Origin: Pseudomonadota bacterium
Lineage (GTDB): Bacteria; Verrucomicrobiota; Verrucomicrobiia; Chthoniobacterales; UBA6821
Direction of reading: 5' to 3'
Length of the DNA stretch: 19,920 bases
Assembly: GCA_009928265.1 (NCBI GenBank)
Contig: RFPR01000021.1
Coordinates: 1 to 19,920, forward strand
The notes beneath the pieces were generated by a model, which searched no databases, had not been told where the DNA came from, and was given only the letters and a program-made list of their open reading frames with translations. A program made the position numbers and the translations under genes. This document shows positions 1-7,175 of the stretch, piece after piece. Numbering within the stretch: the stretch's first letter is position 1; the number at the start of each line of letters is the position of its first letter.

Positions 1-629
1 CGTGTGGAATTATCGGGACGGTTCCCCTTGGCGGGGTTCGGCAGCGGCATCGCGGGCTTAATCTGGATTTCTTTCCGCCCCTCGTTCTCCTCCTCCCCAA
101 GGAATTCAAGAAGATAGGAACTCTTCCTGATCCCCGATTCCTGATAGGTCAATTTTGCGTACAACGGGGGAAATTGGGCCGGATTATTCGGATCGGTACC
201 CGCCTCAAATTCCTCCCTGACGGTGAATCCTTTCCGCAGCGGATCGCGGTCGAGGATATTCATGTCAGTGTAATCCAGATGATGGTCGATGAGCCACTGG
301 TTGGGCACCGGCGGATAGAGCGGCTCGCTTCCCGTCATTGGGTCGACGAGTTTGGCGTCTTTGAGCAGGTAGGGGCGTGAGATATAGGCTGAAGCCCCGT
401 CTTCGCGAGGTTTCCAATCCACCGGTTTTTTCAGGTGTGCAATCGCATTGGAGGCGCCGGCAAACATCTCCGGGACGTAGGGAGCTCCTCCCAAACGCCC
501 CGTTTGGCTCTTAAGGGAAGTTTCCAGTTGGGATGATTGCAGGAATAGAAAAGCTGCCGTTGCAGCGGTCGTCAGGACGGCTGCCCACAGCAGGACGAGA
601 TGGTAATAGCGGGGAAGGAACGATTTCAT
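1..629 (-). CDS. Amuc_1099-like pilus-system protein, 3' end beyond window
   Basis: Reading the minus strand from ATG at 629 gives about 209 residues with no stop before the window edge, so the gene is partial at its C-terminus. Residues 8-30 form one hydrophobic segment (YYHLVLLWAAVLTTAATAAF), which suggests a single-pass inner-membrane anchor with the rest periplasmic. Around residues 110-150 a stretch containing NQWLIDHHLDYTD, then NILDRDP, GFTVREEFEAGTDPNN resembles the 'DPDGDGFTNLEE..AGTDP' type 3-like loop of verrucomicrobial Amuc_1099-family proteins, although the acidic loop is degenerate here. Known: in Akkermansia this gene lies between the Amuc_1100 and PilQ-like secretin genes. 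Inferred: it is a periplasmic part of a type IV pilus-like complex, and a secretin gene probably follows outside the window. It starts 7 bp after the Amuc_1100-like stop, with an AGGA just upstream of the ATG. The family call is from memory of the pattern and the gene order. Confidence 0.75.
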   Translation of the reverse strand, partial: MKSFLPRYYHLVLLWAAVLTTAATAAFLFLQSSQLETSLKSQTGRLGGAPYVPEMFAGASNAIAHLKKPVDWKPREDGASAYISRPYLLKDAKLVDPMTGSEPLYPPVPNQWLIDHHLDYTDMNILDRDPLRKGFTVREEFEAGTDPNNPAQFPPLYAKLTYQESGIRKSSYLLEFLGEEENEGRKEIQIKPAMPLPNPAKGNRPDNST

Positions 630-636
630 CTTCCTG

Positions 637-1593
637 TCATTTGGCAGCTTTTGGGCGATCTTGCCGACGGTCGGGGAACTCAAGGATCCGAATCCTAAGT
701 GACGTGTTGATCTGTTCACGTCCCACGACGATCGGGATGCGTTGTACGGAAGCCTGTCCCTCCTGAGGAACGCCAGCAGCGGGTTGGGAGGGTTGCTGTG
801 CTGCAGAATCGCGTCTGGGAGGTTCTGTTACGGTGTTCTGAAGTTGCAGGGAGTCAATTACCAGAAAGTATGGGGATTGGCTGAATGAGTTGAGGATTTC
901 ACGGAGCGAACCCTGATCGCAGCGAAATGATAGCTTCAAGGTGGCCGGATTTTCGTAGGGAAGCTCGGATTTCGGGGGTGTTGTGGGTGATAGGGCCTTG
1001 CGGTCTGGCTTGGGGTTCTGGGCGGCAGCCGAAACAACCTTCGAAAACTCTGCGATGATTAACCCGGGGTGTGAGATCAGATGTTCCGAAATCCAGTTGA
1101 AGACCGAGAGTTGTTTTGCCAGAGAAATCGCATCATCGGGTGCAGGAAGGCGGTTTTCGTATTCGTCCAAAGCGAGATAAAAACCCGAGGGAAGTGTGGC
1201 TCCCTTTTCGGTGGCCATACCTTTGATTTTGGTAACCTGTGCCCTCAGGGCGTCCTGAAGGAGTTGGGGTGCATCTTGCGATTTGGCTTTCTCCAGAGAG
1301 GCAAAGGGAGAGATGACATATTGATGGAGTGTCCCAATCAGTTGGTTTAGAGCGGATTGTTCGTCATCGATCGTTTTTCCGAGCTTGGAAAGGTTGGCTT
1401 CGTTCGGAGGCGGGGACTTCTTGGCCAACCCGGCCAACTTGGCCGCCGCATCGGAATAGGTCTGGGTGGCTGCGGAGTAGTCGTCCCAAGAACCATAGGC
1501 AAACCACCCACCGACTCCGGCCAGGATGACAAAGACAGCCACAAAAACCGAAGGGCCCTTGTTCTCAGCAAACCATGTCTTGATCTTGTTCAT
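637..1593 (-). CDS. Amuc_1100-like pilus-associated membrane protein
   Basis: The protein has 318 residues, nearly the length of Akkermansia Amuc_1100. A short cytoplasmic N-terminus is followed by one transmembrane helix at about residues 14-34 (PSVFVAVFVILAGVGGW) and then a helical, probably coiled-coil stretch at about 37-95. Two small alpha/beta domains follow, separated by a Pro/Ala-rich linker at about 188-212. A second Pro/Gln/Ala-rich loop lies at 258-283 before the closing strand IPIVVGREQINTSLRIRI. This layout and the '(P)YxGKEQ..VSL.L..F' ending match Amuc_1100, which is structurally related to PilN/PilO and GspL/GspM platform proteins. Inferred role: inner-membrane alignment complex of a type IV pilus-like system, with the bulk of the protein in the periplasm. 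The start is 5 bp after the PilM-like stop and has no clear Shine-Dalgarno, so translation is probably coupled. Whether it has the host-signalling property described for Akkermansia cannot be told from sequence. Confidence 0.82.
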   Translation of the reverse strand: MNKIKTWFAENKGPSVFVAVFVILAGVGGWFAYGSWDDYSAATQTYSDAAAKLAGLAKKSPPPNEANLSKLGKTIDDEQSALNQLIGTLHQYVISPFASLEKAKSQDAPQLLQDALRAQVTKIKGMATEKGATLPSGFYLALDEYENRLPAPDDAISLAKQLSVFNWISEHLISHPGLIIAEFSKVVSAAAQNPKPDRKALSPTTPPKSELPYENPATLKLSFRCDQGSLREILNSFSQSPYFLVIDSLQLQNTVTEPPRRDSAAQQPSQPAAGVPQEGQASVQRIPIVVGREQINTSLRIRILEFPDRRQDRPKAAK

Positions 1594-1598
1594 CGAAG

Positions 1599-3302
1599 TC
1601 AGGGCAGGGTGGATGGAATGGGGGTGCGCAGCGGTACCCGGAGGGCAAAAGGATAAGCCCAGAATTCGCCGTTGGGGCTGCTGCGCTGGGTGATCGCCTT
1701 GGACTTTTCCTTCTCGTCCACCGCAAAGAGTTCCGAGGATTGCAGGTTGGTTACGAAATCGTCGATGACAGATGCCTGCCGGGGATTGTCAAGATAGAGT
1801 CCCTTGACGACGACCGCCTTGAGGGTGGTGTCAGCGGATTTCGCCGGGGCTGCCTTTTGGGGTATGTCTCCAACGGGTTGGATTTCGGTGATCCAGAGGA
1901 ATCTGTCCGGCACTTTGGAGGCAAGTTCGGAAACGATTTTCGGGTAGGCTTCCCGGAGTAAAACCACGGAAAGCAAGTCGGTGCTGGTCTTCCGGATCTC
2001 TGACTGTTTTTTGAGTAGTCCCTCGATCTTTTGGGAAACATCCACCATCTGCTTTGATTCCTGGGTAAGCCTGTCCGCCTCCCGTCGTGTGGCTTGGGCG
2101 GCACTCTTGCCATAGATTCCCCAGGCCAACAGGGATAGAATAAAGAGGATGGCAGCTGCCGCAAGGGCCGGCAGTTTTTTGGAAAACGATTGTTTTCGGG
2201 CAACCGATGGGGGCAGCAGATTGACGGATGTGTGCGCGCTGCCCGGCACAAACTGGAGAGCCCCGCCGATGAGTTCCCCAAGGTTCACTGGATTGGCTTC
2301 CACGAAAGAGGTGGCCTCCGAACCGACCGTGATCCCGTTGAGGGGATCAAAGAAGGAAGTTTCTTTCTGAAATTTTTCATGGATGAATTCCGCCAGATAT
2401 GGCATCGAGGCCATGCCGCCGCTCAAAAGAATCATCGAGGGTTCGCTGCCTCCTAGGTTGGAGCGGTAGTAACCGAGCGAACGGGCGATGTCAGCCTGTG
2501 TTTTGATCAGCGTCTGGCGCGTGATTTTAGCCAGATTTGCCTCGACCGGATCTGCTGGAGGTTCGAACCCGGGCCCCAGGCCGACGCTGCCGCGGGTGAT
2601 CTTCAAATGTTCCGACTCTTCCAGCGTGGCATTGATGTCCTTGGAAATGGAAACCGTGACGGCCAAGCCTCCTGACGGGATACTGCGGCAAAAGAAGGGG
2701 CCCGTTCCGGCGGTCACCATGTTGGTGGTCCTTGATCCGAGATCGAGCAGGAGGGAGGTATGCTCACCGCCCGTCTGCCCAAGTCGGCAGGAGTCATGAA
2801 GGGCAATCGGAGCCGTCGTCACCGAGGCGATTTGGAGTCCCGTATGGCTGATTGCGGTGCAGAGGGATTCAAGAAGATCCGTTTTGACGGCAAGAAAGAC
2901 CAAGTTCACGGCGCCGGATGGGAGTTCACCCATGACAACGTAGTCCCAGACCACATTCTCCAACGGGAAGGGGATATTCTGCTGAGCCTCAAAGCGTGCC
3001 ACTGCATCGACTTGTCCTGAAATCCCTCCCGGAACATCCAGGGGAACAACCCTTGTGAAGACCGTGTGCGCCGGCAGAACACAGGCGACCTTGCCGGATT
3101 TCAGTTTCCAGGATTTGAGAATATCGGCCAAGGCCAGGCCGGCTTGATCGGGACGGGAGGGGTCAAGGGCGGGATCGATGAGGAATTCCCTTCTGGCACC
3201 CCTCAGGAGCTTGAGTTTTCCATTCACTCCAACCGCGAACTCTGCAAGCCGGAGCGACTGCATGCCCAGATCAAGGGACAGGAACTTTTTCTCCGAGGCC
3301 AT
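1599..3302 (-). CDS. pilM: PilM-like actin-fold protein fused to a PilN-like domain (Amuc_1101-like)
   Basis: The protein has 567 residues against about 350 for an ordinary PilM. Residues 1-355 are an FtsA/PilM actin-like ATPase domain: FLSLDLGMQSLRLAEF (7-22) is the first phosphate loop, FEAQQNIPFPLENVVWDY (104-121) is a PilM signature, TSLLLDLGSRTTNMV (182-196) is the second phosphate loop, and MILLSGGMASMPYL (290-303) is the adenosine motif. SVNLLPPS (359-366) resembles the NLLP peptide by which free-standing PilN binds PilM. A transmembrane helix at about 379-397, a coiled coil at about 400-445 and a periplasmic PilN-like fold to the end follow. Function inferred from the family: a cytoplasmic nucleotide-binding platform that couples the pilus motor to the periplasmic PilN/PilO layer. 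It starts 44 bp after the Amuc_1102-like stop, with no clear Shine-Dalgarno. Confidence 0.88.
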   Translation of the reverse strand: MASEKKFLSLDLGMQSLRLAEFAVGVNGKLKLLRGARREFLIDPALDPSRPDQAGLALADILKSWKLKSGKVACVLPAHTVFTRVVPLDVPGGISGQVDAVARFEAQQNIPFPLENVVWDYVVMGELPSGAVNLVFLAVKTDLLESLCTAISHTGLQIASVTTAPIALHDSCRLGQTGGEHTSLLLDLGSRTTNMVTAGTGPFFCRSIPSGGLAVTVSISKDINATLEESEHLKITRGSVGLGPGFEPPADPVEANLAKITRQTLIKTQADIARSLGYYRSNLGGSEPSMILLSGGMASMPYLAEFIHEKFQKETSFFDPLNGITVGSEATSFVEANPVNLGELIGGALQFVPGSAHTSVNLLPPSVARKQSFSKKLPALAAAAILFILSLLAWGIYGKSAAQATRREADRLTQESKQMVDVSQKIEGLLKKQSEIRKTSTDLLSVVLLREAYPKIVSELASKVPDRFLWITEIQPVGDIPQKAAPAKSADTTLKAVVVKGLYLDNPRQASVIDDFVTNLQSSELFAVDEKEKSKAITQRSSPNGEFWAYPFALRVPLRTPIPSTLP

Positions 3303-3346
3303 GAATTCAGCGGGGGTGGATGGTCTGAAGTCCTCTGGTTATGAAA

Positions 3347-3994
3347 TCAGGGCTTTTTGACGCTCTCGTAGTAATCCCAGTTTAGGGGTGCAAAGGGTGT
3401 ATCTTCCTTGTTCAGCAAAAGACCGGGAGTCTGCTGGAACTGCGGCCACCAGGCGCCGCCCGCGCTTTTAAGGCTTTTTTGAAAGATAACTTGCCCCTGT
3501 TTGGAAAACGTCACCCCGATATCGGTGATGGCGGAGTTCATATCCGTGGGAGCCTTTCCCCCGAAAAGACGTTCTAGGGTGCGGGGACTGATGTAGATCA
3601 CGGTTTTGAGTTGGGCATTTCCGGGATCCAGGGATTTCGCGGGTACCGAGGAAAGGGCGGTCTGACCCGTCAGCAGGGCACCCTGAGGGTACTGGGCGCC
3701 CTTGTTGTTCAGGAGCACATAATAATTTACCGTGAGTTCATCATTATATTTTTCAGCGGGGTTAGTCGGCTGCCAGACAAAGGTGGTCTCGATTTCGGCC
3801 CATTTTTTGGGAGGGACAAGTTTGGATGGTGCTCCCGAGTAGGAGATTGCAGGGGCCGAAACCAACTGGGGTTCGATTTTGGTAACGGTGACTTCTGATG
3901 CTGTCTGGGCAATTGATACCGTCATGCAACACAGCATCAAGGCAAGGGCTTGGGCTATAGAAAAAACTTGGGGAAGTCGTATGGAAAGTGACAT
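3347..3994 (-). CDS. Amuc_1102-like exported pilus-system protein
   Basis: A 215-residue protein with a Sec-type signal peptide (basic start, hydrophobic core at about 12-27, probable cut after SIAQ near residue 30). The mature part is mostly beta-strand-like and lacks further membrane segments. It contains AEIETTFVWQPT, NYYVLLNN and a Trp-rich end (AWWPQF, NWDYYESVKKP). Known: Akkermansia Amuc_1102 is of similar size, sits at the same place in the cluster, and has an immunoglobulin-like fold reminiscent of archaeal pilus proteins. Inferred: a periplasmic or surface component of the pilus-like machine. It is the first gene of the minus-strand cluster, so its promoter should lie in 3995-4125. 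The identity rests mainly on position, length and signal peptide, with no strong motif. Confidence 0.72.
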   Translation of the reverse strand: MSLSIRLPQVFSIAQALALMLCCMTVSIAQTASEVTVTKIEPQLVSAPAISYSGAPSKLVPPKKWAEIETTFVWQPTNPAEKYNDELTVNYYVLLNNKGAQYPQGALLTGQTALSSVPAKSLDPGNAQLKTVIYISPRTLERLFGGKAPTDMNSAITDIGVTFSKQGQVIFQKSLKSAGGAWWPQFQQTPGLLLNKEDTPFAPLNWDYYESVKKP

Positions 3995-4028
3995 GAGTTC
4001 TGATTTCGGGGAAAGTTAAAATTATGGG

Positions 4029-4058
4029 ATATGAGCCGTGAGATCCAGAAAGAAACAA
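4029..4058 (-). promoter_or_regulatory. possible sigma-70-like promoter of the pilus-like cluster
   Basis: On the minus strand TTGTTT (4053-4058) is followed after 18 bp by TCATAT (4029-4034), about 35 bp upstream of the Amuc_1102-like ATG. The match is partial and an alternative -10 (CATAAT, 4021-4026) overlaps it. The rest of the 131-bp gap 3995-4125 shows no gene. Confidence 0.25.
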
Positions 4059-4114
4059 GGCTTTCGAGAGCGGATTGATAAGATATCACCCATTCTCCTG
4101 AACGAGGAATAGGG

Positions 4115-4131
4115 AAGTAACGAAGTTACTT
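4115..4131 (-). terminator. small inverted repeat over the sugar transferase stop
   Basis: AAGTAAC-GAA-GTTACTT is a perfect 7-bp inverted repeat with a 3-nt loop, and it includes the transferase stop codon (4126-4128). No T-run follows on the minus strand, so it is at best a weak or Rho-assisted end or an RNA-stability hairpin. Confidence 0.25.
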
Positions 4132-5505
4132 TGCTCCGCGTCTGAAAAGAACCGCCGGGACCGTTTGGATCATGATCCAAAAATCAAGAAGCAGGGAGGC
4201 ATGCTCGATATACTCAAGATCCAGATTCACCCAATCCTCGAAGCTGCGGATCGAATTTCTTCCGCGGATCTGCCAGAGGCAGGTTAGACCTGGTTTCACG
4301 CTTAGCCGACGGCGATGGGTGCTCTTCTCGATCATCTCCGTTTCGTAATCAGGGAGGGGTCGGGGGCCCACGATGCTCATCTCTCCCTTGAGGACATTGA
4401 GCAACTGCGGAATCTCATCAAGGCTCGTTCGCCGCAAATACTCACCCAGCGGCGTTACCCTGGGATCCCTATCGATCTTGAAGACGGGGCCCTCCATCTC
4501 GTTATGTCGTGAGAGTTGGGCATGGAGGTCGGGGGCATTCGCGACCATCGATCGGAATTTGAGAATCGTGAATCGCTTGCCTCTCTTGCCGCTACGGACC
4601 TGCTTGAAAATGACGGGACCAGGAGAGGTAACTCTGATAGCAAACGCTATGGCAAGCGAGGGAATCAGCAGGACGATGATCCCGAATGTGGCTCCCAGAA
4701 TATCAAGACCGCGTTTAAGGAAGAAATACCAGAAATCTGAGGTGGAGCGCCGGAATGCCAAGACACGGTTCCTGCCCACCTGCTCGAATTCCGGTATGCT
4801 GTGGATGTTGTGGAAATCGGGGGCTGAGATCCAGACATCCAGACCCTCGCTTTCGCAGGAAGCAGGCAGATCGGAGTTTGCGGCGGATTCGGGCGAGACG
4901 AAGATGACCCTGCCGGCGGAATGCTGTCTGATCGCTTTCCGTACGGCAGAAGCGTCGGTTTTTTTCAGGTCATAAGTCTCCGCAATCTGGAGTTCTAGGC
5001 GCTCCCATTCCGTCAGTCCCTCCAGAAACATGCCGATCCGTTCACCGGAACCCACGATGATGCTTCGCTCCCCCAAGCTCCCCTTTTTGTAACTGCGGAT
5101 CAGGATGCCACGGGTGAAGTAGACCCTGGCCAACAGCGTCAAGGGGGCCAGTACAAGGAAGAGGATCAGAACCGAGCGACTCGGGACTTCAAGTCGGCCG
5201 AAGATCGCCGTGACTCCGAGGAAGAGGACGAGCCAAAAGCCGGACTTGGCGATTTTAGCAAGGAGGCTTTCGTAACGCTGTGAAAGAGGATGCGTGTAGT
5301 ACCCGTGAAGATCGAGAAGAAGAGGGGACAGGGGGATCACCAGAGCTATGATCCAGAAAGAGTGGGAAAAACTCGGAATGTTACCAAACCTTTCACTGCC
5401 AAGCGGTCCACTCCTCAGGTAATGGCCAAGCGCTAAACACCCTCCCATGAGGAGTCCATCAAGGATCATCTGGAGATCCTTGGAAATGTTCTGCCCCCTG
5501 TTCAT
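4126..5505 (-). CDS. undecaprenyl-phosphate sugar phosphotransferase (WcaJ/EpsL-type)
   Basis: Polyisoprenyl-phosphate hexose-1-phosphate transferase that would move a sugar phosphate from a nucleotide sugar to undecaprenyl phosphate, the first step of exopolysaccharide or glycan repeat-unit synthesis at the inner membrane. The 459 residues show hydrophobic helices at about 12-30, 50-66, 88-102 and 110-127 and a cytoplasmic nucleotide-binding-like region at about 145-240. A fifth helix at 267-291 leads into the bacterial sugar transferase domain. Diagnostic motifs are KRGLDILGA (264-272), SPGPVIFKQVRSGKRGKRF (294-312), ILKFRSM (314-320), RRTSLDEIPQLLNVLKGEMS (358-377), VGPRPLP (379-385) and KPGLTCLWQIRGR (404-416). 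The length is typical of the five-helix family. The sugar substrate cannot be read from sequence. It is divergent from aroD with only 32 bp between the starts and has no clear Shine-Dalgarno. No other glycosyltransferase gene is nearby. Confidence 0.92.
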   Translation of the reverse strand: MNRGQNISKDLQMILDGLLMGGCLALGHYLRSGPLGSERFGNIPSFSHSFWIIALVIPLSPLLLDLHGYYTHPLSQRYESLLAKIAKSGFWLVLFLGVTAIFGRLEVPSRSVLILFLVLAPLTLLARVYFTRGILIRSYKKGSLGERSIIVGSGERIGMFLEGLTEWERLELQIAETYDLKKTDASAVRKAIRQHSAGRVIFVSPESAANSDLPASCESEGLDVWISAPDFHNIHSIPEFEQVGRNRVLAFRRSTSDFWYFFLKRGLDILGATFGIIVLLIPSLAIAFAIRVTSPGPVIFKQVRSGKRGKRFTILKFRSMVANAPDLHAQLSRHNEMEGPVFKIDRDPRVTPLGEYLRRTSLDEIPQLLNVLKGEMSIVGPRPLPDYETEMIEKSTHRRRLSVKPGLTCLWQIRGRNSIRSFEDWVNLDLEYIEHASLLLDFWIMIQTVPAVLFRRGAK

Positions 5506-5537
5506 ACTGTGAGCATGTTTTTCAAAAAGCCCAACCT

Positions 5538-6251
5538 ATGCTCCGTATGAAGAGGGGTCAAATCAAGAGCATCCAGGAATTGATTTCCGCAGGACGCACG
5601 CTTGTCGTGGGAACTCTCCATGAAAGAACCGGCCTGCAACGCATCCGCCGCGGAGGAAATGCTCTCTCCTGCCTGGATCTGCTTGAGGTTCGGATGGATT
5701 GCCTTGATGGGACTGCACTTCCCGGGGATTGGCCACTTCCGGTCATCGCGACAGCCCGTCATCCTGACGAGGGCGGGAGCAATAGTCTTTCCGGGGCGAG
5801 GAGAGCCGCCTTGCTTCATGATGCGGTTTCCTGGTCGGCTGCCGTTGATGTGGAGCTGCGTTCCGCACGGGCGCTGGCTCCCGTCATCGCCGAGGCTCAT
5901 CAGCACGGGCGCACGGTGATTCTCTCCCACCATGATTTCAAGGCAACTCCGTCCCTAAAGTCCCTCAGAAGTCTCGCTGCCAGGGCGGCTGGATCGGGTG
6001 CCGATCTGTTCAAAGTGGCGACCTTGCTGCGTGATCGGAGTGACCTGATGACGATGCTTGAATTCCAAGCAGGCAACTCGCCGTTGCCAGTGGTGGCGAT
6101 GGGCATGGGAAATGCCGGTCGGTTTTCACGGATGGTTCTCGCGGGATTCGGTGCCCCGCTCTGTTACGGATGGCTCGGTAAGCCGCAGGTTCCGGGTCAG
6201 TGGCCCGCAATGGAATTAAGAAGTCTGCTCAACGGGGTTCTTCCAGCGTGA
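5538..6251 (+). CDS. aroD: type I 3-dehydroquinate dehydratase
   Basis: Catalyses the Schiff-base dehydration of 3-dehydroquinate to 3-dehydroshikimate, step three of the shikimate pathway, in the cytosol. In the 237-residue protein the family motifs appear in order: LLEVRMD with Glu50 and Arg52, PVIATAR (68-74), DVELRSA (104-110), ILSHHDFKATPS (128-139) with the catalytic His at 132, DLFKVAT (156-162) with the Schiff-base Lys159, and MGMGNAGRFSR (188-198) with the substrate-binding Arg198. It is slightly shorter than the approximately 250-residue enterobacterial enzymes, which is common in this class. The start could be ATG 5538 or the in-frame ATG 5547; neither has a good Shine-Dalgarno. 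It is the first gene of a tight group with an EamA transporter and trpD. The promoter must overlap the divergent sugar transferase start. Confidence 0.92.
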   Translation: MLRMKRGQIKSIQELISAGRTLVVGTLHERTGLQRIRRGGNALSCLDLLEVRMDCLDGTALPGDWPLPVIATARHPDEGGSNSLSGARRAALLHDAVSWSAAVDVELRSARALAPVIAEAHQHGRTVILSHHDFKATPSLKSLRSLAARAAGSGADLFKVATLLRDRSDLMTMLEFQAGNSPLPVVAMGMGNAGRFSRMVLAGFGAPLCYGWLGKPQVPGQWPAMELRSLLNGVLPA

Positions 6252-7162
6252 GTCCGGGGGCCTGGTCCCTGCCGATCGTCGCGGGATTCGGATACTCCCT
6301 CGGGGTGCTCGTTATCAGGCGTTCCCTGATGCAGGGGATCTCGGGAGCCAGTGTCAATCTGGCGTGCAATGCCGTGATGGCCCTGCTGTTCCAATTATTC
6401 TGGTTCGTGCCCAGTCATTCCTTCCCGTGGAGGGAGCTGATGTGGCCAATACTCTGCGGGGCGATCTTTTTTCTAGGGCAGATCCTGACGTTTCGAGCAA
6501 TCGCTGCGGGTGATGTCTCTGTTTCGACGCCCCTCATGGGGACCAAGGTGCTTTTTGTGGCCCTATTCACCGTCTTGATTGCCCGCACTCCCTTACCGGG
6601 TAGTTGGTGGTGGGCCTGCCTGATGGCGAGTTCCGGAATTGCCCTGATTTCCTATGATCGGCACGGACTTCATCACGGGATCCGTCAAGCCATTCTGTGG
6701 TCCCTTGCCGCAGCAGCCGTTTTTGCCATGACGGATTTGTTCGTGCAGTTAGGGGTTCCGCGTGTGGGGTATCCCCGTTTTGCCCCGATCATGTTCGGCA
6801 CGATGGGGGTGCTCTCACTATGGTATCTTCCGGCGGTCCTCAGAACTCCCCCCTCCCAGGTGCACCGGGGCGGAAGTTCCTCGGGCAAGCGAATCGACTT
6901 GTGGTTAATGGCTGGGGCCGTGGTCCTCGCTTTCCAGTCCCTAGCCATGTACTCCGCGATCGGACTCTATGGCAGCGCAACGCTCACCAACATTCTCTAC
7001 GGCTCGCGCTGTCTCTGGAGTGTTCTGTTGGCTTGGGTATTGGCAGTGCTCCATCACCGGCAGGGTGGAGTGATTCCTCACAGGGTCATGGGGAGGCGAC
7101 TGATCGGTGCCATCCTCCTTGTTTCTGCGATGGCGCTCGTCCTTGCTTCATCGCGACGCTAG
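6248..7162 (+). CDS. EamA/DMT-family membrane transporter
   Basis: Predicted inner-membrane permease of the drug/metabolite transporter superfamily. From the chosen start it has 304 residues and about ten hydrophobic helices in two repeated EamA halves, e.g. MALLFQLFWFVP, GAIFFLGQILTFRAIAAGDV, LIARTPLPGSWWWACLMAS in the first half and AGAVVLAFQSLAMYSAIGLY, LIGAILLVSAMALVLASS in the second. The phrase AIAAGDVSVSTPL (helix 3-4 hairpin) is typical of EamA proteins. I chose GTG 6248 because it overlaps the aroD stop as GTGA, a coupling arrangement seen repeatedly in this window. An ATG at 6200 in the same frame would add 16 residues inside aroD. The substrate is unknown. The position between aroD and trpD makes an aromatic or shikimate-related metabolite possible, but this is inference only. 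Confidence 0.82.
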   Translation: MSPGAWSLPIVAGFGYSLGVLVIRRSLMQGISGASVNLACNAVMALLFQLFWFVPSHSFPWRELMWPILCGAIFFLGQILTFRAIAAGDVSVSTPLMGTKVLFVALFTVLIARTPLPGSWWWACLMASSGIALISYDRHGLHHGIRQAILWSLAAAAVFAMTDLFVQLGVPRVGYPRFAPIMFGTMGVLSLWYLPAVLRTPPSQVHRGGSSSGKRIDLWLMAGAVVLAFQSLAMYSAIGLYGSATLTNILYGSRCLWSVLLAWVLAVLHHRQGGVIPHRVMGRRLIGAILLVSAMALVLASSRR

Positions 7163-7175
7163 GCTTGGTTCCGCG

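Noticed and set aside
1751..2281. 176-codon minus-strand frame inside the PilM-like gene
   Set aside because: Same strand, different frame from a gene with strong domain evidence. Its Pro/Ser/Arg-rich composition is typical of an out-of-frame translation.
3995..4125. Small gene or RNA in the gap upstream of the pilus-like cluster
   Set aside because: No start with ribosome binding site and no stable fold beyond the short palindrome at the transferase stop.
5502..5933. 143-codon minus-strand frame over the start of aroD
   Set aside because: It is antisense to clear aroD active-site motifs, ends inside the sugar transferase start and looks like no family.
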